A stretch of 25,314 nt of DNA from a virus: the IMG/VR virus record IMGVR_UViG_3300046001_009447, positions 1 to 25,314 of that record, one strand, 5' to 3'. Both the position numbers and the translations under genes were made by a program. The notes beneath the pieces were generated by a model. That model made no database searches, was not told the DNA's origin, and was given only the letters and a program-made list of their open reading frames with translations. Positions 1 to 8,286 of the stretch are shown in pieces. Position 1 is the stretch's first letter. Each line of letters starts with the position of its first letter.

Positions 1-2482
1 ATTTAATTTCTCTAAATACTGAAGCTGCATAATCTACTAGATCACTTGAAATGTCTCCACCATTAGACAATTCTCTACCTTTTTCAAGGTATCCTAAACT
101 TGTTAAGATTGTTCTTAATCTATCAGCGTTTGGTGTTCCGGCTGTTGATTGGGTTGTTCCTCTAGTATCTTCACGTTGTGATGCTGCAGCCACAGGACTA
201 CTTCCTTCTATTGAACCAAATGGATTCTTAGGAATAGCAAATGATTCAATTTGAGTTACCCATTCATTTCCAGAAATAGTATGATTAATACTACGAATAA
301 TAAATTCTAGAGCGGTTGGATAGTTTGAAGGTAAATATGAAGTATCAATAGTAAACTTTTGATAAATTTTCATACCCGAAAGTCCATCCATTGTTAAGGA
401 TAAGTCAAATGGTAAAAATCCACTGTTTGGAGAAGCAGCAAATTTATTTGTTTTAGTTGCATTTATAGTTTGTGATGCTTGGTCATACTCATAGAATGTA
501 CGAGCAGCACTATTAAAAGCATCAACGGCTATTGTATTAAAGGTAGGAGCACCTCCATTCAAAGATCCTAATTCTCTTAAATATGTGTTGAATGCAAAAA
601 TTTGATCTTGATATTCTTTTTGTAAAGATTCAGCTGTGTATTCTTGGTTTTTCTGTGCGGTTGAAGCATAGATAGTAGATTTAAATCTATCTTTTAATCC
701 ACTGTTCATTCGAGATAATGCTGTAGCATCTTGTCCTACAACATATCCGTTTGCTTGTGCTCCTACAGTTAACATAGTAGCTAAATTAGGAGATATTGTA
801 GTTGTAAAATTTATATCTCGAATAAATCCACTATGTGAATCACCTTTTCTATCGTAATAACCATAAACATCAAATACTACTAAATCATTATTACTTAAAA
901 ATGATTCTTTTTCAGGTATTACGGTTTGGTCAATTAATTTGATTTCATTTAAATCAGGATCAACAACAAATTCTAATTGATTAAAATATCCTGTTGATTG
1001 GTTCCAACCATATGCTATAGAATTTAGAAAATCTAATAAACCTACTTTACCTGTTGATGAGTTTATTAAACTTTGCATTTTATACAAAATGAACACCATA
1101 TTAAAATAAGCATTCATTATATAACCATACTTGTTTTTTAATCCTTTAGGTTCAGTAACAAAAAAATCATCACATACACCTGCAAATTCTACTTTATCTC
1201 CATTACTAAACGTAAAACCACGTTTAAACAATAAAACTCGAGGATCAGTACTAGTTTGTCTGTCTAAACAATAAATTATATTATCTTTAACTCTATTATT
1301 TATTTTAAGTAATTTTACTTCAGGATCTTCTATATATGGAATTACATTAGTTTGAATCCATCCTAATAAAGTTGCTAACTTAACATAATATTGGTTTCCA
1401 ACAACCCCTCCAGTATAAGATTGTTTGAAAAAAGTAACTGATGGGGTAGCTTTATCATCGTATCCACTAAAAATAGGACTATCAATTTTATCTTGTTCTA
1501 TTAAAAAAGATTGACCAGCATTATTTCCTGGTTTAGGTGATAAGAGTTGTTGGTTTTTAAATAACCAAGTTCCTAATGAATGTACATTAGCTTGAGCTCT
1601 AATAAATTGTTGAGCTGAAGATTCTTCACCTACTGGTTTGGGGGTATTAACTACTGGTTTACCTGGGAGTATAATATTAGTTGTAAGAGATTCAATTACA
1701 TCTCCCATACTTCTTAGGATAAGAGTTATATCATAACTTCCGTCTCTATTAAACGTCCAGTTAAAATTAACTACTTTACCTACAACAGCATCGTAATTAC
1801 CATTAGATGCTAATATTTTTTCTCTAATTTTTTGAGGAAAATTTTCGTATTTTATTTTTCCTAAAAGGAAATCATCTGCTAGACTGTGAGGGTTGTCATT
1901 AATGTAATTTTCATTATTGTCAAAATAAGAACTATTGCCCCATTCTAATAACATAGTAAATCCTAATCGAAGATATAATAAATCAATTATATCAAATTGT
2001 TCTCTACTGTGAGCTTTGATATTAATAGTAGAAGTTCTTAAAGAACCTCGGTTTTCACTTTTAGTTGATGCTTGAATAATACCAGGCATTGGTCTTAAAC
2101 CAAACTCATTACCCCCTAAACCGTAAGCATAATCATTATAATTACCAGTCCCTGGCCACACACCTGATCTTTGTACTATTTCACTGCTTACAAAGTTTTT
2201 ATCATTATCTAAGGTGATGTTGTTTTTTGAAGTACCATTAAACAATACAAATTGAGAAGCAAATTCAAATGAATTAGCTCCCGGTTGTACTTTTATACCT
2301 CTAAGATTAGGATCATTAACATTTTCAATATCAACAGAAGAAATTAATTTACACCAACCTGTTCTAGCATTTAAATATGAAAGTTGTTCATTATTTCTAT
2401 TTTTAGAACCATAAATTTTTTGACGGACTTTTATTTGATCTATTATTTTTGGATCAAAACCTTCTCCTATTATATTACTCAT
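1..2482 (-). CDS. Large baseplate or hub-like structural protein, 3' end cut by window edge
   Basis: The frame is open from an ATG at 2482 to the left edge, giving 827 residues and no stop, so the C-terminus is missing. The start follows the stop of the LysM gene by three bases, which fixes it. The protein begins MSNIIGEGFDPKI. An N-terminal stretch (about residues 130-180) reads like a packed beta structural domain and contains RLGFTMLLEWG. No signal peptide or membrane segment is seen. The position after the tube-initiator-like and LysM genes suggests a central baseplate or hub protein, perhaps comparable to the T4 gp27/gp5 region. The last visible residues (about 790-827, including LGYLEKGRELSNGGDIS) look like the beginning of a further domain, possibly a cell-wall-active one, but the catalytic part would lie outside the window. 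The structural role is fairly sure; the exact identity is not. Confidence 0.6.
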   Translation of the reverse strand, partial: MSNIIGEGFDPKIIDQIKVRQKIYGSKNRNNEQLSYLNARTGWCKLISSVDIENVNDPNLRGIKVQPGANSFEFASQFVLFNGTSKNNITLDNDKNFVSSEIVQRSGVWPGTGNYNDYAYGLGGNEFGLRPMPGIIQASTKSENRGSLRTSTINIKAHSREQFDIIDLLYLRLGFTMLLEWGNSSYFDNNENYINDNPHSLADDFLLGKIKYENFPQKIREKILASNGNYDAVVGKVVNFNWTFNRDGSYDITLILRSMGDVIESLTTNIILPGKPVVNTPKPVGEESSAQQFIRAQANVHSLGTWLFKNQQLLSPKPGNNAGQSFLIEQDKIDSPIFSGYDDKATPSVTFFKQSYTGGVVGNQYYVKLATLLGWIQTNVIPYIEDPEVKLLKINNRVKDNIIYCLDRQTSTDPRVLLFKRGFTFSNGDKVEFAGVCDDFFVTEPKGLKNKYGYIMNAYFNMVFILYKMQSLINSSTGKVGLLDFLNSIAYGWNQSTGYFNQLEFVVDPDLNEIKLIDQTVIPEKESFLSNNDLVVFDVYGYYDRKGDSHSGFIRDINFTTTISPNLATMLTVGAQANGYVVGQDATALSRMNSGLKDRFKSTIYASTAQKNQEYTAESLQKEYQDQIFAFNTYLRELGSLNGGAPTFNTIAVDAFNSAARTFYEYDQASQTINATKTNKFAASPNSGFLPFDLSLTMDGLSGMKIYQKFTIDTSYLPSNYPTALEFIIRSINHTISGNEWVTQIESFAIPKNPFGSIEGSSPVAAASQREDTRGTTQSTAGTPNADRLRTILTSLGYLEKGRELSNGGDISSDLVDYAASVFREIK

Positions 2483-2485
2483 ATT

Positions 2486-2785
2486 TTAGGCATTTAATAT
2501 GTTAAAATCTCTTACAACATTTGCGTAAGTTGAGGGGATTCTAATCTGTAATCCTTCAGGGATTACTAATGTACTTTGATTAAGTTTATCGGAATTTGCT
2601 ATTGAAATAACCCACCATAACGAGCTATTACTATAATACTGTTGAGCTAAGGTATCAAATCTATCTCCCTGAACAGTATAAACATAAATATCATTTACTG
2701 ATAGAGGTACCTCAGGATATTTAGATGTTTGGTAAACTAAATTTCCATCAATTTTTATTTTAGGTATGTTTTGATATCTATTCAT
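2486..2785 (-). CDS. LysM-domain baseplate wedge protein (T4 gp53-like)
   Basis: This 99-residue protein has an N-terminal strand-rich segment (residues 1-30) followed by a LysM-like fold at about 35-85: YTVQGDRFDTLAQQYY, then WWVISIANSD, then the closing IPEGLQIRIP. In T4-like phages gp53, a baseplate wedge protein, carries a LysM domain, and small LysM proteins are common in contractile baseplates. There is no signal peptide, which fits a virion part better than a secreted hydrolase. Its ATG overlaps the upstream stop as TAATG, and the next gene starts three bases after its own stop, so it is translationally coupled with its baseplate neighbours. The LysM assignment is good; equivalence to gp53 is by size and context. 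Confidence 0.75.
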   Translation of the reverse strand: MNRYQNIPKIKIDGNLVYQTSKYPEVPLSVNDIYVYTVQGDRFDTLAQQYYSNSSLWWVISIANSDKLNQSTLVIPEGLQIRIPSTYANVVRDFNILNA

Positions 2786-4548
2786 TATTCAGCTGAAGTG
2801 TCTAGGAAATTATAGTTACTATTTTCATTATTTAATCCATTAGCTAATGCTATATATCTTTCATCTCCGTAAGAGTTAGCTAATCCAGTATTATTAATTC
2901 CGGCAAATGTGTTATCTTGTAAAGAAGGAATAAAATTTTGGATTGGTGTAAATGAGAATCCTGTAACTCTAATAATGTGTGGTAATTCTTTTACTGTCCC
3001 ATCTTCCGAACCGGGGGTTACACCTATTCCTATTTCCCAAGGTGTATCTTCTTGAATTTCATAAGATAAAGAAGTTATAAATCCTGGTTGTTCGTATAAG
3101 TAGCCACCAACTGTTAATTGAACTAAATTACCTTTCATATAACCATTAGACCCATAGTCTGGGGTTAAGGTTGAAGCTAGATAATTTAATTTTTTATACA
3201 TTGGAATAAGTTCAGCTTTTGATTGGGCTGCAACTGTCCAAGATAATGAAATTTGACGAGTAAACCCACCATAAGTATAAAATTGTTCACCTCTACCTAA
3301 ATAACTAATACCGTTCCATGTTGAACTGTATGAATCAGACATAGGTCCTAAAAGTGCTCTAAAATGCATAAACGTTTTAAAATTAGGACTGTCGTTATCT
3401 ATAACAGCAATTCTAAATTTAACTAAATCGTTTACAGGTTGTGAAGTATCTACATTTTCACTTCTGTAGATAGGTAATGCATTGATTTGGTCTAATGGTT
3501 TTGCAGTACCTGGTTGTGGGATACCGGCACCATTAGTATCTAAAACTCCTAAAGAATAGTTAGCATAACTTTTACCACCTCTTTGTCCGGGTTGTCCATA
3601 ATTGGTTCTTAAATCAAGAGGTCCATTATTGTTAACATATCCTGGGGATAAAGATAAAGCACCTGCGTTTTCTGCAGTTTGTCTATCTTGACCTTGAATT
3701 TGTGTTCTTAATACAGCTCTAAAATCTTGAATTTTAGGTGATGCTAAAGAACCTTGTTTAGTTGGGCCTGGAAGGTTTTGAGAACCTCCATCAGGTAAAG
3801 GAGTTACTGTTGAATATGGAGTAGAAACTAAAACTGAACTATATGTCCAGGTATTCTGTTGTGTAGAGAATAAAGTAGGTTTTTTCTTTAATAAGGTTAA
3901 AGACGAATCAGACATATATCTTATACCTGTTCGTCCTACACCTAAAGTAGAACCTGGGCCTCCATTATAATCTAAAACATTTATACCATCATTAATTCTA
4001 AATCCTTCTCTTTGTAGTACTCTTTGTTGTGTATTAGCTGTTAATAAACTAACTAATCTATTATTTTCTTTAGATTCTTCAGGGCTATTTGGATTTGGTT
4101 TTACTTTATTAAAGTATAAGTTATTATTATAAGAATAAGCACCTGTTTCTGCAAAAGGATTTTCTCCTTGTTTATTTAAATGACCACCAAATGCTATTGC
4201 ACCTGCTTGAGCTAATGTATTCAAAGGTGAATATACACCTTCATTTAAAATACCGCTAGTTTGTGTACGGGGAGCTGTACGAGATAATAATTGTTGTTTT
4301 GCAATAAAAAGTAATCCGTTTGGGGATTTAGTATCTGTAAACATTTTCCCCAAACGTTTAATATCAGTTGCGGAATCTGTTATAGCATTAATACCACCTC
4401 GTAAAATAAAATCTTCACGTGCTCCTAAATCATTAAAGCTTTCAGGGATAGGAGTTTGAATATAGGGTTGCCCACTATACCCTCCTCCAAGAGTATCCTT
4501 CCCGTATCTTAGGGATTTAAGATCAGTTTTTAGATTTATTAAAGGCAT
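2785..4548 (-). CDS. Baseplate/tail-tube-initiator-like structural protein
   Basis: This is a 587-residue protein without signal peptide or membrane segments. It begins MPLINLKTDLKSLRYGKD. The first two thirds are Asn/Gly/Pro-rich and of unknown fold. The last third (about 370-520) reads like a tail-tube-fold domain: VKFRIAVIDND, a YTYGGFTRQISLSWTV strand pair, a helix with MYKKLNYLASTLTPDYG, then LVQLTVGGYLYEQPGFITSL and EDTPWEIGIG. This order resembles the T4 gp48/gp54 proteins that cap the baseplate and start tube polymerisation. It is linked by TAATG overlaps to both the small repeat gene upstream and the LysM gene downstream. A baseplate role is well supported by context; the specific gp48/gp54 equivalence is inference from motif resemblance. 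Confidence 0.6.
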   Translation of the reverse strand: MPLINLKTDLKSLRYGKDTLGGGYSGQPYIQTPIPESFNDLGAREDFILRGGINAITDSATDIKRLGKMFTDTKSPNGLLFIAKQQLLSRTAPRTQTSGILNEGVYSPLNTLAQAGAIAFGGHLNKQGENPFAETGAYSYNNNLYFNKVKPNPNSPEESKENNRLVSLLTANTQQRVLQREGFRINDGINVLDYNGGPGSTLGVGRTGIRYMSDSSLTLLKKKPTLFSTQQNTWTYSSVLVSTPYSTVTPLPDGGSQNLPGPTKQGSLASPKIQDFRAVLRTQIQGQDRQTAENAGALSLSPGYVNNNGPLDLRTNYGQPGQRGGKSYANYSLGVLDTNGAGIPQPGTAKPLDQINALPIYRSENVDTSQPVNDLVKFRIAVIDNDSPNFKTFMHFRALLGPMSDSYSSTWNGISYLGRGEQFYTYGGFTRQISLSWTVAAQSKAELIPMYKKLNYLASTLTPDYGSNGYMKGNLVQLTVGGYLYEQPGFITSLSYEIQEDTPWEIGIGVTPGSEDGTVKELPHIIRVTGFSFTPIQNFIPSLQDNTFAGINNTGLANSYGDERYIALANGLNNENSNYNFLDTSAE

Positions 4549-4790
4549 TATTTAGGAGGATTATCCAAATATTTTGGTGGAGTTTTTCCGTCTAAATCTA
4601 ATTGTGATACCGCTAAACTTTTTTGGTATTGGGTCAGTCTGTCGTAAGCAAGAGGTGTTTTACCATCTAAATCCAATTGTGATGTAGCTAAACCTTTTTG
4701 GTATTGAGTAGCATTATCAAATGGTTGAGGATTTTTACCATCCCATTGAGTTAACTGTGAACCCTTTTTAAGTAAATCTAATAGTCCCAT
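4548..4790 (-). CDS. Small internally repeated protein of unknown function
   Basis: This 80-residue protein starts MGLLDLLKKG and then consists of about two and a half imperfect copies of a roughly 26-residue unit. The unit is visible as SQLDLDGKTP.AYDRLTQYQKSLAV, repeated as SQLDLDGKTPPKYLD and, more diverged, as SQLTQWDGKNPQPFDNATQYQKGLAT. It is rich in Asp, Gln and Lys and has no membrane segment or signal. The gene sits between the tape measure and the tube-initiator-like gene and overlaps the latter as TAATG, so it is probably a minor baseplate or tail component or an assembly factor. The AATATTTATAA motif lies 9 bases before its ATG. No family with a known function is recognised. Confidence 0.7.
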   Translation of the reverse strand: MGLLDLLKKGSQLTQWDGKNPQPFDNATQYQKGLATSQLDLDGKTPLAYDRLTQYQKSLAVSQLDLDGKTPPKYLDNPPK

Positions 4791-4799
4791 AGTTTTTTA

Positions 4800-4810
4800 T
4801 TATAAATATT
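4800..4810 (-). promoter_or_regulatory. AATATTTATAA start-proximal motif
   Basis: On the minus strand AATATTTATAA lies 9 bases before the ATG of the 80-residue repeat protein. It is one of five identical copies in this window placed just before minus-strand genes. Its function is unknown; a late-promoter element or a leader element are candidates. Confidence 0.5.
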
Positions 4811-4813
4811 AAG

Positions 4814-7216
4814 TTATTGAACTCTATAAGTACTTACAGACATGGCTGTACCTACTTTAGTTCCATCTAAGTATATGTTTCCTCCTTGTTTTACAGTAGC
4901 TATAAGTTCGTCTAATTTAGCATAAAATTTGTCAAGAGGAATTACCGCTTCTGTTCCAGCTTCACCAACTATTGCTCTAGTTGGTCTAGTAACAATGCCT
5001 CCTGTAGCCATTGGTGTTTCACTAGAATCTATACTTGAAGATTTTTTAATATCTCTTGCAGCTAATGCTGTATCTATACCTATTGAAGCTGCTGTTCCGA
5101 ATCCTGGAATAGTACCTGCTAATCCTGAAGCTACTTCACCTGCTGCTCCTAATATATCTCCATCAGCTAAACGACTTAAACCAAATCCAATACCTGCTAA
5201 AGCACCAATAATTGGGATTTTTTTAAGTACTGATTTGCCTAATGTTTTGGCTCCTACTTTTGCTGTAGTTTTTGCAGCGGTTGCTGTACCTGCTTTAACA
5301 GCGGATTGTGCCGCTGCTCCTGATACTGTTTTACCCGTTTCTTTCATAACAGCTTGAGTAACTTTTCCAGTTGCTTTTTCTCCAAATCCTAAAAATTTAC
5401 CTATACCTTTAGCAAATTCAGCTATTTTTCCAAATTGAGAAAACATTTTAGCAACTTTACTAAATAAAACAACACCACCAACAATAGTTAATATTTTAGC
5501 TAATGAATCAGCATGTTCAACTATTTTTTGCATTAATGATTGCATATTAGGGAGAACTTTACTTGCTAAATTATCCATAGATTCAGCCATTTTTTGGCTA
5601 GCTTCTAATTGTAATTCAGCTAATGATCTATTTTCTCTTTGACGAATTAATTCATCTGAACCTAATTTATCTACTAGTTGTTTTCTTGCGGCTTCAGCTT
5701 CAGAAAATTTACCTTGTTTTCTAAGAGCTTCAATTGATTGCATTTCAGCTTCAACTTTAGCATCTCGTTCTTTAGCATCTTTAGCTCCTAATCTAGTAAG
5801 AGCTTCTTGTTCCATTAAAGAAGCAGCTAATTCTTCACGAGTCATTCCAACAGATTTAGCAATTGCTTCCTGTTGTAAACGATTCATTTTACCGAATTGT
5901 TCGGCATTACCTACGTTTTTAGCAATTTCTGCTGTTAACCCAGCTATATCATTGTTAAGAGCAAATCTTCTTGCTTCTTCTAAATTTAAATCTTTACCAG
6001 TAAGTAATTCAGCTTCTAATTCTCCTGCAATAGATTCTTCAAAATTAAGTAAACTACCAGCAATAGCATCTACTTTATTTAAATCTAAACCTAATCTTCT
6101 TGCTGCAGCACCAGCATCACCTAAACTTTTACCTTGTCCTTTAACACTAAGTAAAATAGCAGCATTAGCATTACCTACATCTTTTAAAACTTTTTTATAA
6201 TCTACGGCCGCTTTGTTTCTATAATTACTAAATCTAACTTCACCTATTATATTTTGAGTAATAGATTTAGAACTTTGACCTATTGCTAAAGATAATGTTT
6301 CTAATTGTGATGCTTCATTAACGGCCAAACCTAATTGTTTGGTCATTGTAGCAAAGTTAACAGCATCTTCAGCACTAATAGCAGCTGTAGTTCCTAAAGT
6401 GTTAGCAAATTGTTCAAGAGCTGCTTGAGCGTCTTTACCTGTAATTCCGTTTACTGCAGCATCATTAAGACTCATAGCTAATTTACTAGCTTGGTCTCTA
6501 CTCATGTTTAAATTACGAGCAGCTGATGTTGTTCTTTCATCTAAGTCAACAACTGCTTTAACAAAATTTCCTACTGCAAAAGCAGCTATTGCTTTTCCTG
6601 CTAATCCTGCTAATTCTTTTCCACCAGCTGCTAAAGCACTACCACCTTCGGAAGCAGCTTCACGAGCAGCATCTGATGCTCTTTGAAAATCACCTAAAAC
6701 TTTACTTAATCCTGGGATTTGCTGAGTAAACTCAGCCATATCATCAAAGATTTTAGTTTGTTTGTTTAATTTTTCAAATTGGTCAGTAACTTTTCCAGCT
6801 GCTTTAGCTTGATCTCTTAATCTTTCAGCACCATCTTCATATCCTCTAGCTACACGATAAGCTTCTTTTGCTTGTTCTTTAGTAAAGTTTACAGCTTCTG
6901 CTCTTAAACGAGAAGCTTTAGCTTCTAATTTAGTAGCTTCTTCTTGAGCTTTACGGACTTTATCCTGGAATGTGGCTTGCTGTTTTTTGGATTTTAAGGT
7001 TTCAGAATCTACTTTAGCTAATGCATCACCTAATGATTTAGCAGCATTAAAACTTTCTTTGAAACCTGCAGTACTTTCTCCTGTTAGCTGACTAACTTTC
7101 TGAAGATTAGAATTGATGCTTTTTCCAATAGAATCTAAGTCATTTAACAGACCAATAGATTCTTGTCTAATCTTTTTGATTTCACCTTCGTTTAAGTCGC
7201 CTACTTTTTTTGCCAT
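4814..7216 (-). CDS. Tail tape measure protein
   Basis: This 800-residue protein sets tail length and is threaded inside the tube. The N-terminal third (about 1-170) is charged and strongly helical, typical of coiled coil. The middle is Ala-rich helix. About residues 620-640 (ILTIVGGVVLFSKVAKMF) and 695-750 (Gly/Ala-rich, with IPIIGALAGIGFGLSRL) are hydrophobic, as is usual in tape measures that contact the host membrane. Near the end GGIVTRPTRAIVGEAGTEAV followed by IPL (about 739-761) matches the common tape-measure C-terminal signature. The gene follows the frameshifted chaperone, as in most tailed phages. At about 1.5 angstrom per residue, 800 residues would imply a tail near 120 nm; this is a rule of thumb only. 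The ATG at 7216 is preceded by the shared AATATTTATAA motif. Confidence 0.9.
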   Translation of the reverse strand: MAKKVGDLNEGEIKKIRQESIGLLNDLDSIGKSINSNLQKVSQLTGESTAGFKESFNAAKSLGDALAKVDSETLKSKKQQATFQDKVRKAQEEATKLEAKASRLRAEAVNFTKEQAKEAYRVARGYEDGAERLRDQAKAAGKVTDQFEKLNKQTKIFDDMAEFTQQIPGLSKVLGDFQRASDAAREAASEGGSALAAGGKELAGLAGKAIAAFAVGNFVKAVVDLDERTTSAARNLNMSRDQASKLAMSLNDAAVNGITGKDAQAALEQFANTLGTTAAISAEDAVNFATMTKQLGLAVNEASQLETLSLAIGQSSKSITQNIIGEVRFSNYRNKAAVDYKKVLKDVGNANAAILLSVKGQGKSLGDAGAAARRLGLDLNKVDAIAGSLLNFEESIAGELEAELLTGKDLNLEEARRFALNNDIAGLTAEIAKNVGNAEQFGKMNRLQQEAIAKSVGMTREELAASLMEQEALTRLGAKDAKERDAKVEAEMQSIEALRKQGKFSEAEAARKQLVDKLGSDELIRQRENRSLAELQLEASQKMAESMDNLASKVLPNMQSLMQKIVEHADSLAKILTIVGGVVLFSKVAKMFSQFGKIAEFAKGIGKFLGFGEKATGKVTQAVMKETGKTVSGAAAQSAVKAGTATAAKTTAKVGAKTLGKSVLKKIPIIGALAGIGFGLSRLADGDILGAAGEVASGLAGTIPGFGTAASIGIDTALAARDIKKSSSIDSSETPMATGGIVTRPTRAIVGEAGTEAVIPLDKFYAKLDELIATVKQGGNIYLDGTKVGTAMSVSTYRVQ

Positions 7217-7231
7217 TAAGGAGATTATTTA

Positions 7232-7242
7232 TTATAAATATT
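7232..7242 (-). promoter_or_regulatory. AATATTTATAA start-proximal motif
   Basis: This is an exact minus-strand copy of AATATTTATAA, 15 bases before the tape measure ATG and just after the hairpin that closes the chaperone gene. No Shine-Dalgarno sequence is present between it and the ATG. Confidence 0.5.
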
Positions 7243-7243
7243 A

Positions 7244-7269
7244 AAAGGCGTCATTTTTTTGACGCCTTT
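7244..7269 (-). terminator. Hairpin at the chaperone stop codon, possible weak terminator
   Basis: AAAGGCGTCA and TGACGCCTTT form a perfect 10-bp stem around a six-base loop of A (minus strand). The stop codon of the frameshift extension (7253-7251) lies within the stem. The sequence after the stem is TAATATTTATAA, which is AT-rich but not a clean U tract. It may therefore be an attenuator or an mRNA-stabilising hairpin rather than a full terminator. Confidence 0.5.
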
Positions 7270-7514
7270 GTAACATATGATGGAACATTTACTTTTTTAT
7301 CAGTTCCCGCTGATTTCATCGCAGCAATTGATTGTTCTACTGTATTAGTATTGCTGTTAGTTTCCTCATAAAATTCTTTAATTCGTTTAAAAGTAAAGTT
7401 TCTTAACCAAATAGGCATGTTATAAACTGTATTCCAGTCATAACCTCCTTTACCAAAAAATACTATTTCATGGATTTGGTCGAATAAACTTACTCTATAC
7501 TCAGGCGTCAGGCC
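7251..7514 (-). CDS. Frameshift-expressed C-terminal extension of the tail assembly chaperone
   Basis: These 87 codons are in the +1 (equivalently -2) frame relative to the gene at 8244-7501 and follow its T7 run directly. The translation begins GLTPEYRVSLFDQIHEIVFF, then contains GYDWNTVYNMPIWLRNFTF and a hydrophilic Asn/Thr/Lys-rich tail, ending VTKASKK. The frame has an upstream stop at about 7544, and the first ATG falls about 32 residues into the conserved part, so there is no normal start for the whole segment. The position between tail tube and tape measure is where lambda G/GT-type fusions are made by frameshifting. Shifting at the T7 run would give a fusion of about 330 residues. A homopolymer sequencing error would give the same picture and cannot be excluded here. 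Confidence 0.7.
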   Translation of the reverse strand, partial: GLTPEYRVSLFDQIHEIVFFGKGGYDWNTVYNMPIWLRNFTFKRIKEFYEETNSNTNTVEQSIAAMKSAGTDKKVNVPSYVTKASKK

Positions 7515-8244
7515 AAAAAAAGTTAATCCCGATCGGTAGATCTACGTCCTCCTCTACGCCATCTGAATCGGTTAATACTACTTTTAAGTTTATGTCTGGG
7601 GATATTTCGTTATAATATGCTCTAAATGCTCTAGCATCTTTAGCTAAAAAATAATTATTAACGAAATCTCTAATATCTTTCTTTTCAGATGATCCATTAA
7701 TTGAAGTTATAATGTGGCTAAGTCTTACAGTAACTTCGTTAGCATTATCTTTATTAATTTTCTTTAAACCTTTAATTTCATCTTCAATCTTAATTTCATC
7801 ACCGTGATTAATCAATTTAAAAGTAACAACATTACCCGTTTCTGGTAAAGTAAAGCTAAATTCATTTTTACCACTATTTGTTACTTCAGAATGTAAAGGT
7901 TTATGTTCAAGAGTACTTAAGTCAACATTTTGTTTTTGACCATCATACATAAATTCATAGTTAGCTCCGTATGAAAGAATACGTGCTGCTATCATAATAG
8001 CATTTTTATCACCAACTAAAAGATCGTTGTAATTAATTTTACTAATAATTAAAGAACTAAGTAATTTATCAATTACTGTACCTTGTCTAATATAGTTTTG
8101 ATTAGTAAGAATATCTTCTTCTTTTGCGGTCATGTATTTCATTTCCACTTTACCTTCACGAAGAAGATTTCCTTCAGGATATAACAAACCTTTTGAAGGT
8201 AATTCTACAACCTCCGTTGGTAACTTAAATTTATTTTCTTCCAT
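7501..8244 (-). CDS. Tail assembly chaperone / baseplate-associated protein (lambda G-like position)
   Basis: This 247-residue protein begins MEENKFKLPTEVVELPSKGL and continues with a short LYPEGN turn and EMKYMTAKEEDILTNQNYIR. That N-terminal pattern is typical of the cytosolic tail assembly chaperones of T4-like phages, which are sometimes annotated as T4 baseplate protein or gp26-like. The rest alternates helix and strand and ends INFFWPDA just before a TGA at 7503-7501. Its place between tail tube and tape measure matches the lambda G position, whose product binds the tape measure during assembly. The AACTTTTTTTGG sequence at the end is a candidate shift site into the 7514-7251 frame. The start is the first ATG after the terminator and the AT-rich leader. 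The family call is good; the exact T4 counterpart is uncertain. Confidence 0.7.
   Translation of the reverse strand: MEENKFKLPTEVVELPSKGLLYPEGNLLREGKVEMKYMTAKEEDILTNQNYIRQGTVIDKLLSSLIISKINYNDLLVGDKNAIMIAARILSYGANYEFMYDGQKQNVDLSTLEHKPLHSEVTNSGKNEFSFTLPETGNVVTFKLINHGDEIKIEDEIKGLKKINKDNANEVTVRLSHIITSINGSSEKKDIRDFVNNYFLAKDARAFRAYYNEISPDINLKVVLTDSDGVEEDVDLPIGINFFWPDA
7515..7521 (-). other. T7 slippery run, candidate programmed frameshift site
   Basis: Seven T residues (minus strand) lie in AAC TTT TTT TGG at the end of the chaperone gene, four codons before its TGA. A +1 move, or a -2 slip on the T run, joins the protein to the downstream 87-codon frame. Known precedents in tail chaperones are -1 (lambda), -2 (Mu) and +1 (Listeria phage PSA). 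Confidence 0.55.
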
Positions 8245-8272
8245 AGATTATTTTTATAACTTTATTGTCGTA

Positions 8273-8281
8273 TATAAATAT
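8273..8281 (-). promoter_or_regulatory. Variant of the start-proximal motif (ATATTTATA)
   Basis: The minus strand reads ATATATTTATATAC here, between the terminator after the tail tube gene and the chaperone ATG 28 bases further on. Because a terminator lies just upstream, a promoter is expected in this gap, which makes this copy the best argument for a promoter role. Confidence 0.4.
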
Positions 8282-8286
8282 ATGAG

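Noticed and set aside
51-254. Plus-strand open frame of 67 codons near the left edge
   Set aside because: It is antisense to the clearly coding baseplate frame, which is open over 2.4 kb.
4929-5357. Plus-strand open frame of 142 codons opposite the tape measure gene
   Set aside because: It is a low-complexity Ala/Pro/Val reading antisense to an Ala-rich helix-coding region, with no supporting context.
7548-7553. AGGAGG (minus strand) as the ribosome binding site for the second chaperone frame
   Set aside because: No ATG, GTG or TTG lies at a workable distance in that frame, it is 26 bases from the T7 run, and other genes here do not use Shine-Dalgarno sites.
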